Assembly (NCBI GenBank): GCA_023264975.1
Contig: JAHFUS010000037.1
Span: forward strand, 1 to 40,634
Length of the DNA: 40,634 nucleotides
Direction of reading: 5' to 3'
Source of the DNA: Actinomycetes bacterium
GTDB taxonomy: Bacteria > Actinomycetota > Acidimicrobiia > Acidimicrobiales > GCA-2861595
Shown: positions 22,990-31,029 of the stretch, piece after piece
Layout of the letters: the number at the start of each line of letters is the position of its first letter
Numbering within the stretch: position 1 is the stretch's first letter
Position numbers and translations under genes: made by a program
The notes under the pieces: generated by a model
What the model was told of the DNA's origin: nothing
The model's input: the letters and a program-made list of their open reading frames with translations, nothing else
Database searches by the model: none

Positions 22990-24056
22990 GCATCCAGTAC
23001 GAGGCCATGCCCAACCGTCCGGGGCGGTGGGGGAAGCCCATCGCCATCGGCCTCGGCGTCCTGGTCCTGCTCCTCGTCGTCGTCGGCGGCCTCACCCTGC
23101 TGTACGTCCGGAGCCAGGTGAACCCCGGTGGCCCGGCCGGGCCCAAGGTTGCGGTGGACATCCCGCTTGGCTCGTCGACCCAGGGCATCGCCTCGCTGCT
23201 CGAGGACAAGGGCGTGGTGAAGAACGCCCGCAACTTCCGGCTCTACGTCCGGGTGAAGAGCGCCGGCCCGTTCCAGGCCGGCGCCTACGAGCTGCGCAGG
23301 AACGCGTCGTTCGACGACCTCATCAGCGCGCTGAAGAAGGGCCCGGAGCTCACCTTCGAGGACCTCACCGTCCCCGAGGGCCTCACCATCAAGCAGGTCG
23401 CCGACCTGGTGGGGAGGATGCCGGGCCGCTCAGCCGAGAAGTTCCTGGCCGCCACTACCGACGGCACGGTGAAGTCGAAGTACCAGCCCACCGGGAGCAC
23501 GAACCTCGAGGGCCTGCTCTTCCCCGACACCTACAAGTTCGAGGCCAAGGACGACGAGCGCGCCATCCTGCAGCGCATGGTGTCGGCCTTCGAGGCCAAC
23601 GCCGCCCGGGCCGGCATCGACGACGTGGGCCAGGGCGGGCTGGTCGACCCGTACAAGGCCATCGTGGTCGCCTCCCTGATCGAGCGGGAGGCGAGGGTGG
23701 ACGACGACCGGGGCATGGTGTCGCGAGTGATCTACAACCGGCTCCAGAAGAAGATGCTCCTCCAGGTCGACGCCACCGTGATCTACGCCCTGGGGAAGAC
23801 GGGGGAGAAGAACCTGCGGGTCCTCTTCGAGGACCTCGAGGTCGACTCGCCCTACAACACCTACAAGAACCCGGGCCTGCCGCCGGCACCAATCGCTTCT
23901 CCCGGCGCAGCATCCCTGCGTGCCGCGGTGGCGCCCACGGACGGACCGTGGCTGTACTACGTGGTGATCGACGCCGAGGGCCGCCACGCCTTCGCCACCA
24001 CCCTCGCCGAGCACAACAGGAACATTGCCGCCGCATCGGCGGCGGGCGTCCGCTGA
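22986..24056 (+). CDS. mltG: MltG, endolytic peptidoglycan transglycosylase
   Basis: MltG cleaves nascent glycan strands and is thought to set their length. The 356-residue product has a short cytosolic N-terminus, one transmembrane helix (IAIGLGVLVLLLVVVGGLTLLYV), an N-terminal LysM-like region, and the YceG catalytic domain with the glutamate in VVASLIEREARVDDDRGMVSRVIYNRL and the downstream NTYKNPGLPPAPIASPG motif. GTG at 22986 has a GGGAGG ribosome-binding site 5 nt upstream and overlaps the ruvX stop. The alaS-ruvX-mltG-aroE order is standard in actinobacteria. Confidence 0.94.
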   Translation: MSIQYEAMPNRPGRWGKPIAIGLGVLVLLLVVVGGLTLLYVRSQVNPGGPAGPKVAVDIPLGSSTQGIASLLEDKGVVKNARNFRLYVRVKSAGPFQAGAYELRRNASFDDLISALKKGPELTFEDLTVPEGLTIKQVADLVGRMPGRSAEKFLAATTDGTVKSKYQPTGSTNLEGLLFPDTYKFEAKDDERAILQRMVSAFEANAARAGIDDVGQGGLVDPYKAIVVASLIEREARVDDDRGMVSRVIYNRLQKKMLLQVDATVIYALGKTGEKNLRVLFEDLEVDSPYNTYKNPGLPPAPIASPGAASLRAAVAPTDGPWLYYVVIDAEGRHAFATTLAEHNRNIAAASAAGVR

Positions 24057-24913
24057 CCCCGAGGCGGGCCGCCGGGCCGGCCTGGCCCACCGCCGGCACG
24101 CGCCTGGCCGGCGTCATCGGCCACCCGATCGGCCACTCGCTGTCCCCGGTGCTCCACAACGCCGCCTTCGAGGCGGCCGGGCTGGACTGGGTCTACCTGG
24201 CCTTCGAGGTGCCGGCCGGCTCGGCCGGCGCCGCGCTGGAAGGCATGCGCGCCCTCGGCATCGCAGGCCTGTCCGTCACCACGCCCCACAAGGACGACGT
24301 GGCCCGCCTGGTGGACCGGCGTTCGCCGACGGCCGAGCGGCTGGGCGCGGTGAACACGGTGGTCAACCTCGGCCGCGAACTGGTGGGGGAGAGCACGGAC
24401 GGGCAGGGCTTCGTGGATGCAGTCCGCCTCGACCACGGCTTCGACCCGGCCGGCCGGCGCTGCGTCGTGCGGGGCTCGGGCGGCGCCGCCCGGGCGATCG
24501 TCCTGGCCCTGGCGGGCGCCGGCGCGGCCGACATCGTGGTGGTGCCCGGGCGCGATGGGGAGAAGGCGAAGGTGGCGGCGGCGCTGGCGGGCGCGGCCGG
24601 GCGGGTCGGCACCCCAGCCGAGGCGGCGGCCGCCGATCTGGTGGTGAACGCCACGACCCTGGGCATGGCCGCCGGCCTTGACGACCTCCCGCTCGACCCG
24701 TCGCTGCTCGGCCCGGGACAGCTGGTGGTCGACATCGTCTACCCGACGACCCCCTTCGTGAAGGCGGCGCTGGCCCGGGGCGCCGCCGCCTCCTCGGGCC
24801 TCGGGATGCTCCTGCACCAGGCGGCCGGCGCCTTCCGCCTCTGGACGGGCCAGGAACCGCCGTTGGCGGCCATGTCGGCTGCCGCCCTCGCCGCCCTGAG
24901 CCGCGGGCAGTAG
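24053..24913 (+). CDS. aroE: AroE, shikimate dehydrogenase, apparent CTG start
   Basis: AroE reduces 3-dehydroshikimate to shikimate with NADPH in aromatic amino acid synthesis. The 286-residue product has the shikimate-binding GHPIGHSLSPVLHNAAF, the catalytic lysine in SVTTPHKDDVA, the NTVV and ESTDGQGF motifs, a GSGGAARAIVLAL nucleotide-binding loop and the C-terminal GLGMLLHQAAGAFRLWTG. No ATG, GTG or TTG exists in frame between 23948 (deep inside mltG) and the middle of the conserved SLSPV motif. The CTG at 24053, overlapping the mltG stop as CTGA, is the best start and fits the overlap style of this operon. Confidence 0.88.
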   Translation: MTPRRAAGPAWPTAGTRLAGVIGHPIGHSLSPVLHNAAFEAAGLDWVYLAFEVPAGSAGAALEGMRALGIAGLSVTTPHKDDVARLVDRRSPTAERLGAVNTVVNLGRELVGESTDGQGFVDAVRLDHGFDPAGRRCVVRGSGGAARAIVLALAGAGAADIVVVPGRDGEKAKVAAALAGAAGRVGTPAEAAAADLVVNATTLGMAAGLDDLPLDPSLLGPGQLVVDIVYPTTPFVKAALARGAAASSGLGMLLHQAAGAFRLWTGQEPPLAAMSAAALAALSRGQ

Positions 24914-25024
24914 CACCGCCCCGCGGCCCGCCGGCGTCGTCGTCGCACCCCGGCGCCATAGTGACGGCTTCCTTGCGTGCTTCTCGTTTCACAGAACGGG
25001 GGAGGGTTGGCCCGAGACGGCCAC

Positions 25025-25052
25025 TGAAGTCGGCCGCATCGCATGCCGATAC
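25025..25052 (+). promoter_or_regulatory. Sigma-28/WhiG-like promoter before the DUF4388 gene
   Basis: TGAA, 16 nt, GCCGATAC. The -10 part matches the FliA/SigD/WhiG consensus GCCGATAA at seven of eight positions. It lies in the 172-nt gap after aroE, 33 nt before the DUF4388 start. Four other sites in this window share the 16-nt spacing, all next to pilus genes. Confidence 0.6.
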
Positions 25053-25085
25053 AGAGTCGTTCAACCAAATGAGTCGGAGGTCGAG

Positions 25086-26162
25086 GTGTCGCTGCAGGGA
25101 ACGCTGGAGACCATTCCGCTCCCGGATGTGCTGGCGCTTCTTGCTGCCACGAGGAAGACCGGTGAGCTGTGCATCTCGGGAGCCAGGGGTGACGGCCGAC
25201 TGTGGCTGGACGCCGGCAAGGTGGTGGGCGCCGACGTTCCACGCGCCGCCACGCCCGTCGACGCCCTGTTCGAGCTGCTGCGCCTGACCGCAGGGTCGTT
25301 CACCTTCGGCGCCGGCGCGCCGCCGGCCGGGCCCGGCGCCGCGTTCGCCGTCGACGCCCTCCTGGCCGAGGCGCAGGAGCGCCTGAGCGCATGGCAGGCG
25401 ATCGAGACGGTCGTCCCGTCGATGGAGTGCACGCTCCGCCTCATCCCCGAGCTGGGCCCGGACAGTGTGACCGTATCCCGCCAGCAGTGGAAGGAGCTGG
25501 TCGCCGTGGCGGCCGGCGGCGACATCAACGGCGCCATGAAGAACCTCTCCATCGGCGAGTTCGACGCCTGCCGCACCGTGAAGAACCTGGTCGACGCCGG
25601 CCTCGTCCAGGTGGGAAAGGCGCCGGCGCAGCCAGCGCCCGCCCCTGAGGCCTCCCGCCCGGCATCACCCGCCCCGACGCCTGCTGCGCCCGTCAAGGCG
25701 CACGAGCCCGCCGAGTCCCCCGAACCGGCCCCGCCGCGACGGCCGGCGCTGACCACCGGGCCCGTGCCCGACTCGCCGACCACTTCGCCCCGGCCGGCGC
25801 CGCGCCCCGCGCCGGTGCCCGGCCGTGCACCTGTCGCCGTCTCCGCTGCGCCCGCTCATGCCAGTGCCGCTCCTGCCCTCGTCGCCAACGGCGGCAGGAG
25901 TGCCGCACTTCGTCAAGAGCCCGAATCCGCAGCCAAGGGTGAGGCCGCAGAGGCACTGGTCCAGCATCTGACTACCCTGGGAAAGGCACACGCCAAGGCC
26001 GCACCTGATCGTGCCGGCTCCGCCTCCGCCAAGGGCGCAGCCGGTGACCAGCCGCCGGCCTCGAAGGCAGACCACGAGGTCGAGGGGAGTGTCGAGGGCA
26101 ACGGCGACGAACCTATCAACCGGGGCATGCTCCTCAAGTTCCTTTCGTCGGTCCGTCCGTAG
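25086..26162 (+). CDS. DUF4388 (PATAN-like) domain protein, first gene of the pilus locus
   Basis: A 358-residue protein. Residues 1 to about 95 match the DUF4388 domain: LQGTLETIPLPDVLALLAATRKTGELCIS, then LWLDAGKVVGADV and a phenylalanine strand TAGSFTFG. A second small helical segment (residues 135-180, IGEFDACRTVKNLVDAGLVQ) looks like a winged helix. The remainder is a long Pro/Ala-rich, probably disordered region ending in a short conserved-looking GMLLKFLSSVRP tail. DUF4388 proteins occur in two-component, gliding and pilus systems, so a regulatory or scaffold role in pilus assembly is inferred. GTG at 25086 has GGAGG 5 nt upstream and a sigma-28-like promoter before it. Confidence 0.78.
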   Translation: MSLQGTLETIPLPDVLALLAATRKTGELCISGARGDGRLWLDAGKVVGADVPRAATPVDALFELLRLTAGSFTFGAGAPPAGPGAAFAVDALLAEAQERLSAWQAIETVVPSMECTLRLIPELGPDSVTVSRQQWKELVAVAAGGDINGAMKNLSIGEFDACRTVKNLVDAGLVQVGKAPAQPAPAPEASRPASPAPTPAAPVKAHEPAESPEPAPPRRPALTTGPVPDSPTTSPRPAPRPAPVPGRAPVAVSAAPAHASAAPALVANGGRSAALRQEPESAAKGEAAEALVQHLTTLGKAHAKAAPDRAGSASAKGAAGDQPPASKADHEVEGSVEGNGDEPINRGMLLKFLSSVRP

Positions 26163-26222
26163 GGCGCCAGAGGCCGGTTCCGTCCCTTGTCGCGTCGCGA
26201 TTTCACCGGTGACGGCGCCTCG

Positions 26223-27923
26223 ATGACCATGGAACGAACCATGGGGAGGTCCGACGGCAACAGGCTTGGCGCCCTCCTCGTCCAAGCCGACCTGCTCACC
26301 CAGGCCCAGCTCGACCGGGCGCTGGCGGAGCAGGCCCAGACGCAGCGGTCTCTCGGCCGCATCCTGATCGACGACGGACTCGTCACCGAGGGCGACCTGG
26401 TGGCGATGCTGTCGCGCCAGATCGGCCTCGAGTTCGTCGACCTGGCCGACTTGACCATCGATCCGAGTGCGGCCGGACTGATCAGCGCGTCGCTGGCCAA
26501 GCGCTACCAGGCCCTCCCCCTCGGCTGGGACGAGGACCGCCTGGTGGTGGCCATGGCCGACCCGTCGAACGTGTTCGCCATCGACGACATCCGCACCATC
26601 ACCAAGCGGGAGCTGAAGGTGGTGGTGGGCACCAGCGCGGCGATCCTCGACGCCATCGAAAAGTACCACCGCATGGACGGCGAGGCCGAGAACATCTCGG
26701 CCCAGGCGGTCAGCGAGACGGTGGCCGAGGAGGACCTCGCCAACATCAGGGAGGTCACCGAGGACGCACCAATCGTGAAGCTGGTGAACATGCTCATCAG
26801 CCAGGCGGTGGCCGACCGGGCGTCCGACATCCACATCGAGCCCGGTGAGCGCGACCTGCGGATCCGCTACCGCATCGACGGCGTGCTCCACGAGGTGATG
26901 CGCCCCCCGAAGAGCATCCAGTCGGGGATCATCTCCCGGCTCAAGATCATGGCGGAGATCAACATCGCCGAGCGCCGCATCCCCCAGGACGGCCGGGTGA
27001 ACGTGAAGCTGGCCGGCAAGCCGGTGGACCTGCGCGTCGCCACCCTTCCCACCGTCTACGGCGAGAAGATCGTGATGCGCATCCTCGACAAGTCGACGGC
27101 CCTGCTCAAGCTGAGCGACCTCGGCTTCCTGCCGGACTCCATGGAGGCCTACGAGCGCTCCTACAAGAAGCCCTACGGCACGATCCTGGTGACCGGGCCC
27201 ACCGGATCGGGCAAGTCGACCACCCTCTACGCCACCTTGAACATCCTCAACGAGGACACCAAGAACATCATCACGGTGGAGGACCCGGTGGAGTACCGCC
27301 TGGCCGGGATCAACCAGGTCCAGACGAACAACAAGGCGGGCATGACCTTCGCCGCCGCCCTCCGCTCGATCCTGCGGTCCGACCCCGACATCGTGCTGGT
27401 GGGCGAGATCCGCGACAAAGAGACGGCCACGATCGCCATCGAAGCCGCCCTCACCGGCCACCTCGTGCTGTCCACGCTGCACACCAACGACGCCGCCACC
27501 ACGCCCACCCGGCTGATCGAGATGGGCGTGGAGCCGTTCCTCGTGGCCAGCGCCCTCGACTGCATCGTGGCCCAGCGCCTCGCCCGCCGGCTGTGCGACA
27601 AGTGCTCCGAGGGCTACGTGGCAACGACCGACGAGCTTGCCCACCTGGGCTGGGACGTCGAGTCGAACGAGGAGACGGTGGAGCTGTTCCGCCCCGTGGG
27701 TTGCACCTACTGCGGCAAGACTGGGTACCGGGGCCGTTTCGCCATCCACGAGGTGCTCACCGTGACCGAGGAGATCGAGCGCCTCATCGTGGACCGGGAG
27801 CACTCCGAGGACATCAAGAAGATGGCAGTGGCCCAGGGCATGCTCACCCTTCGCCAGGCCGGCCTCGTGCACGTCACCAAGGGCACCACGTCGATCGAGG
27901 AGATACTCAGGGTCGTTGCCTGA
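26223..27923 (+). CDS. pilB: PilB/GspE-type pilus assembly ATPase with N-terminal MshEN domain
   Basis: This hexameric ATPase powers pilus extension. The 566-residue product starts with an MshEN (T2SSE_N) module: RLGALLVQADLLTQAQLDRAL (split in two for clarity: RLGALLVQAD, LLTQAQLDRAL) and SLGRILIDDGLVTEGDLVAM. These fit the paired RLGxxLL..G motifs that bind cyclic di-GMP in MshE, although the first has Asp where Gly is usual. The ATPase domain has Walker A TGPTGSGKST (about residue 325), the Asp and His boxes, Walker B SDPDIVLVGEIRD, and a zinc finger CDKC...CTYC (about 457-498) typical of PilB and absent from PilT. ATG at 26223 is chosen; a TTG at 26187 is less likely, and no strong ribosome-binding site is seen. 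Confidence 0.93.
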   Translation: MTMERTMGRSDGNRLGALLVQADLLTQAQLDRALAEQAQTQRSLGRILIDDGLVTEGDLVAMLSRQIGLEFVDLADLTIDPSAAGLISASLAKRYQALPLGWDEDRLVVAMADPSNVFAIDDIRTITKRELKVVVGTSAAILDAIEKYHRMDGEAENISAQAVSETVAEEDLANIREVTEDAPIVKLVNMLISQAVADRASDIHIEPGERDLRIRYRIDGVLHEVMRPPKSIQSGIISRLKIMAEINIAERRIPQDGRVNVKLAGKPVDLRVATLPTVYGEKIVMRILDKSTALLKLSDLGFLPDSMEAYERSYKKPYGTILVTGPTGSGKSTTLYATLNILNEDTKNIITVEDPVEYRLAGINQVQTNNKAGMTFAAALRSILRSDPDIVLVGEIRDKETATIAIEAALTGHLVLSTLHTNDAATTPTRLIEMGVEPFLVASALDCIVAQRLARRLCDKCSEGYVATTDELAHLGWDVESNEETVELFRPVGCTYCGKTGYRGRFAIHEVLTVTEEIERLIVDREHSEDIKKMAVAQGMLTLRQAGLVHVTKGTTSIEEILRVVA

Positions 27924-27934
27924 AACGCCGATAC
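27907..27934 (+). promoter_or_regulatory. Sigma-28/WhiG-like promoter before pilT
   Basis: TCAG, 16 nt, GCCGATAC, overlapping the end of pilB. The -10 ends 6 nt before the pilT ATG, so a transcript from here would be essentially leaderless. It could provide extra pilT expression independent of pilB. Confidence 0.5.
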
Positions 27935-27940
27935 GGAGTC

Positions 27941-29530
27941 ATGCAGGCTGCATCGCGACGTCTCGGTGAGTTCCTGGTCGACCGGAAGGTGCTCTCGAGA
28001 GATGCCCTCGAGAGCCTCCTGATCCGGGAGGCGAACGACGGCGTGTCGTTGTCGAAGATGCTCCTCGCCGAGGGGGTGGTCGCTGAGAAGGACCTGGTGG
28101 CGGCTGTCGCCTCACAGGTAGGCATCGCCTTCATCGACTTCGATCACATCGCCGTCAACCCGGCGCTCGACCGCCTCGTCCCCGTCGAACTGGCCCGCCG
28201 GCACCTCGCCATCGCCGTCGACTTCGAGGGCAGCGAGCTGGTGGTGGCCATGGTGGACCCGAGCGACCAGGACGCCGTCGGGGAGATCGAGACGGCCACC
28301 GCCTGGACCGTGCGCCCGGCCATCGCCGTGCGCAGCGAGCTGCTCCGCATCGTGTCGTCGATGTACGGGAGCGCCGAGGACGGCTCCAGCAATTCGCCGA
28401 CCGACGAGCAGGTCCCCATCGAGGCCGGGGCGGAGATGACCGACCTCGGCCTCCCGGAGGCGGAGCTGCACGTGAACGACCTGCTCGAGCGGGTCGTCGA
28501 CCTCGGCGGTTCCGACCTCCACCTCACCTCCGGCATCCCTCCCGCCGTGCGCGTCCACGGAGACATCACCTCGCTCACCGAGTTCCCGTCGATGACGGCG
28601 TCGGAGATCCGTCGGATGATCTACGCCATCCTCACCCAGAAGCAGCGGGAGCGCTTCGAGAACGACCTCGAGCTCGACACGTCGCACTCGGTCCCCAACC
28701 TGGGCCGCTTCCGTGTGAACGTGTTCCTCCAGCGCGACGCCGTGGGCGCCGTCATGCGTGTGATCCCGTTCAACGTGGTGCCGTTCGACAAGCTCGGCCT
28801 GCCGCAATCGGTGCTGCAGTTCGCCCATCTGCCCCGTGGCCTCGTGCTCGTGACCGGGCCGACTGGATCGGGTAAGTCGACGAGCCTCGCCTCCATGGTC
28901 GACATCATCAACGCCTCCAAGCCCGTCCACATCATGACGGTCGAGGACCCCATCGAGTTCCTCCACCAGCACAAGATGGCGGTGGTGAACCAGCGTGAGG
29001 TCGGCGAGGACACCTACTCCTTCGCAAACGCCCTGAAGCACGTCCTGCGCCAGGACCCCGATGTGATCCTGGTCGGTGAGATGCGCGACCTCGAGACGAT
29101 CCACACCGCCCTGACGGCGGCGGAGACCGGCCACCTCGTCTTCGCCACCCTGCACACGCAGGACGCGCCGCAGTCGATCGACCGCATCATCGACGTCTTC
29201 CCGCCCCACCAGCAGCAGCAGGTGCGTACCCAGCTGGCCTCCGCCCTCCAGGGCATCGTCACCCAGCAGCTGCTCCCCACCAGCGACGGGCGGGGACGTG
29301 CGGTGGCGGCCGAGGTGCTCGTGGCCACGCCGGCGGTGCGCAACCTCATCCGTGAGGGCAAGACCCACCAGATCTACTCGGCCATGCAGGCCGGCGGGAA
29401 GTTCGGGATGCAGACGATGGACATGTCGCTGGCCGGACTGGTGAAGAAGGGCGCCATCACCATGGAGATCGCCCTCGAGCGGTGCGCCAACGAACCGGAC
29501 TTCCGTCGCATGTGCGGCGGCGGGTCATAA
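27941..29530 (+). CDS. pilT: PilT-type ATPase with an N-terminal MshEN domain
   Basis: PilT ATPases depolymerise the pilus and drive retraction. The 529-residue product is about 150-180 residues longer than classical PilT. The additional N-terminal part is an MshEN-like module (RLGEFLVDRKVLSRDALESL and SLSKMLLAEGVVAEKDL, then VGIAFIDFD). The rest is PilT: residues about 180-200 with GGSDLHLTSGIPPAVRVHG, Walker A TGPTGSGKSTSLASM (about 305), the AIRAGGE-like region, Walker B QDPDVILVGEMRDLETI and the HTALTAAETGHLVFATLHTQ His box. No PilB-type zinc finger is present. It starts 17 nt after pilB. Whether it retracts pili or acts as a second extension motor cannot be settled by sequence. Confidence 0.88.
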   Translation: MQAASRRLGEFLVDRKVLSRDALESLLIREANDGVSLSKMLLAEGVVAEKDLVAAVASQVGIAFIDFDHIAVNPALDRLVPVELARRHLAIAVDFEGSELVVAMVDPSDQDAVGEIETATAWTVRPAIAVRSELLRIVSSMYGSAEDGSSNSPTDEQVPIEAGAEMTDLGLPEAELHVNDLLERVVDLGGSDLHLTSGIPPAVRVHGDITSLTEFPSMTASEIRRMIYAILTQKQRERFENDLELDTSHSVPNLGRFRVNVFLQRDAVGAVMRVIPFNVVPFDKLGLPQSVLQFAHLPRGLVLVTGPTGSGKSTSLASMVDIINASKPVHIMTVEDPIEFLHQHKMAVVNQREVGEDTYSFANALKHVLRQDPDVILVGEMRDLETIHTALTAAETGHLVFATLHTQDAPQSIDRIIDVFPPHQQQQVRTQLASALQGIVTQQLLPTSDGRGRAVAAEVLVATPAVRNLIREGKTHQIYSAMQAGGKFGMQTMDMSLAGLVKKGAITMEIALERCANEPDFRRMCGGGS

Positions 29531-29551
29531 GCCGGAAAGGGAACGGGAACG

Positions 29552-30766
29552 ATGTCCGACACCTACACCTACAAGGTCCGGGACAAGCAGGGCAAGGTCC
29601 TGCAGGGCTCGCTGGACGCCGACAGCACCACGCTGGTCGCCAACAAGCTGCGCCAGATGGGCTACGTGCCGCTCGCCATCGACAAGAAGTCGGCCGGCAT
29701 GAAGACCGAGATCAAGCTCCCCGGAGCCGGCAAGCCCAAGATCAAGGACATTGCCGTCTTCAGCCGCCAGTTCGCGGTGATGATCGACTCCGGCCTGTCC
29801 CTCCTGCGCGCGCTGTACATCCTGGAGGACCAGACCGAGAACAAGGTCCTGGCCGGGATTATCGCCGAGGTGCGCCAGGACATTGAGAAGGGCACCTCCC
29901 TCTCCCAGGCCCTGGGACGGCACCCCAAGACGTTCAACCGCCTCTACGTCTCCATGGTCCGTTCCGGGGAAACGGGCGGCAACCTCGACTCCGTGCTGGT
30001 CCAGCTGGCCGACGTCATCGAGAAGCAGGTCGAGCTGCGCCAGAAGATCAAGTCGGCCATGACCTACCCGGTCGCCGTCCTGTGCCTGGTGGTCCTCATC
30101 CTGGTCGCCATGCTCATCTTCATCGTGCCCACCTTCAAGGGCCTGTACGACGACCTCGGCGGCACCCTGCCGCTGCCCACGCGGGTCCTCCTGGTGGTGT
30201 CATCGCTCATGGTGAAGGGCCTGCCCGTGGTGATCCTCGGCACCGTCGGGTTCATGTGGGGCTTCAAGCGCTGGATCCAGAGCGACAAGGGCCGTGGCCA
30301 CTGGGACACGTTCAAGCTGAAGGTGCCGGTGTTCGGCAAGCTCGTCCGCCTGATCGCCCTTACCCGGTTCTCCAAGACCCTGGCCTCACTGCTCCGCAGC
30401 GGCGTGCCCATCCTGGAGTCGCTGGAGATCACGTCGGACACCGTGGGCAACACGGTGGTGGCCAAGGCGGTGAAGGACGTCCAGGACGGCGTGAAGCAGG
30501 GCGAGCCCATCGCCAAACGGCTGGAGAACCACCCGGTCTTCCCCCCCATGGTGGTGCAGATGCTGGCTGTGGGCGAGGAGACCGGCGCCGTCGACACCAT
30601 GCTCGAGAAGGTGGGTGACTTCTACGAGCGGGAGGTGGAGGCGACGGTGGACGCCCTCACGTCGCTCCTCGAGCCCTTGCTTATCTGCGTCCTCGGCGGC
30701 ACCGTCGGCGCCATGGTGGTCTCCCTCTACATGCCGATGTTCAACATCATCAAGCTCATCAAGTAG
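29552..30766 (+). CDS. pilC: PilC/GspF-type inner-membrane pilus platform protein
   Basis: PilC is the membrane platform on which PilB and PilT act. The 404-residue product has the N-terminal YKVRDKQGKVLQGSLDADS strand region and two GspF domains, first ...IAVFSRQFAVMIDSGLSLLR and second LIALTRFSKTLASLLRSGVPILESL, each with the GE.TG signature (SGETGGNLD and GEETGAVD). Three membrane helices are visible around residues 170-195, 215-240 and 375-400, and the end is MYMPMFNIIKLIK-like (LYMPMFNIIKLIK). Length is standard. It starts 21 nt after pilT with a purine-rich site upstream and is followed by a strong hairpin. Confidence 0.95.
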   Translation: MSDTYTYKVRDKQGKVLQGSLDADSTTLVANKLRQMGYVPLAIDKKSAGMKTEIKLPGAGKPKIKDIAVFSRQFAVMIDSGLSLLRALYILEDQTENKVLAGIIAEVRQDIEKGTSLSQALGRHPKTFNRLYVSMVRSGETGGNLDSVLVQLADVIEKQVELRQKIKSAMTYPVAVLCLVVLILVAMLIFIVPTFKGLYDDLGGTLPLPTRVLLVVSSLMVKGLPVVILGTVGFMWGFKRWIQSDKGRGHWDTFKLKVPVFGKLVRLIALTRFSKTLASLLRSGVPILESLEITSDTVGNTVVAKAVKDVQDGVKQGEPIAKRLENHPVFPPMVVQMLAVGEETGAVDTMLEKVGDFYEREVEATVDALTSLLEPLLICVLGGTVGAMVVSLYMPMFNIIKLIK

Positions 30767-30781
30767 TACCTCGCAGGTCCG

Positions 30782-30813
30782 GGAGGGACGTCACGCTGTC
30801 GTGGCGTCCCTCC
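30782..30813 (+). terminator. Strong hairpin terminator after pilC
   Basis: GGAGGGACG pairs perfectly with CGTCCCTCC, and TCAC with GTGG inside it, around a GCTGTC loop: a 13-bp stem with one G-T pair. It begins 15 nt after the pilC stop. There is no T-run, as is common in high-GC actinobacteria. It would separate the pilBTC message from the pilin message. Confidence 0.7.
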
Positions 30814-30866
30814 TCGCGCGTCCGGGTGCCGGTAGAGGTTTCCTGCTGCAGTTCCCTAAATCGGCC

Positions 30867-30894
30867 TCAAGGAATGGTCGGCAAGAGGCGATAG
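30867..30894 (+). promoter_or_regulatory. Sigma-28/WhiG-like promoter of the riboswitch-pilin unit
   Basis: TCAA, 16 nt, GGCGATAG: six of eight -10 positions match GCCGATAA. Transcription would begin near 30900, immediately before the cyclic-di-GMP aptamer, which strengthens the assignment. Confidence 0.6.
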
Positions 30895-30904
30895 TCATGG
30901 TGCG

Positions 30905-31012
30905 AGCTACTCCTGAGAAAGGCAAACCCGCCGAGAGGCGGGGGCGCAAAGCCACGGAACCGACCCTCACAACGGCGTGAGGAAGGAAAGCCGAGCTGCC
31001 TGGATGGTCGCC
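30905..31012 (+). promoter_or_regulatory. Cyclic-di-GMP-I (GEMM) riboswitch upstream of the first pilin
   Basis: The stretch contains the GEMM-I core in order: GGCAAACC (30921-30928), a CCGCC-GAGA-GGCGG stem with GNRA tetraloop, CGCAAAGCC (about 30945-30953), ACGG, a second hairpin (CCCTCAC...GTGAGG, about 30964-30982) and the closing AAGCCGAGCTGCC segment. These are the defining conserved parts of the family that binds cyclic di-GMP between the two stems. The exact outer ends (P1) are uncertain. It lies in the 331-nt gap between pilC and the first pilin, behind a sigma-28-like promoter, and is not repeated before the second pilin. It probably controls pilin expression by cyclic di-GMP. Confidence 0.88.
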
Positions 31013-31029
31013 ACCGGTGGTTGCCGGAG

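Noticed and set aside
30897-30980. A short coding frame starting at the ATG near 30897
   Set aside because: It is read through the riboswitch aptamer, whose conserved bases explain the sequence better than a protein does.
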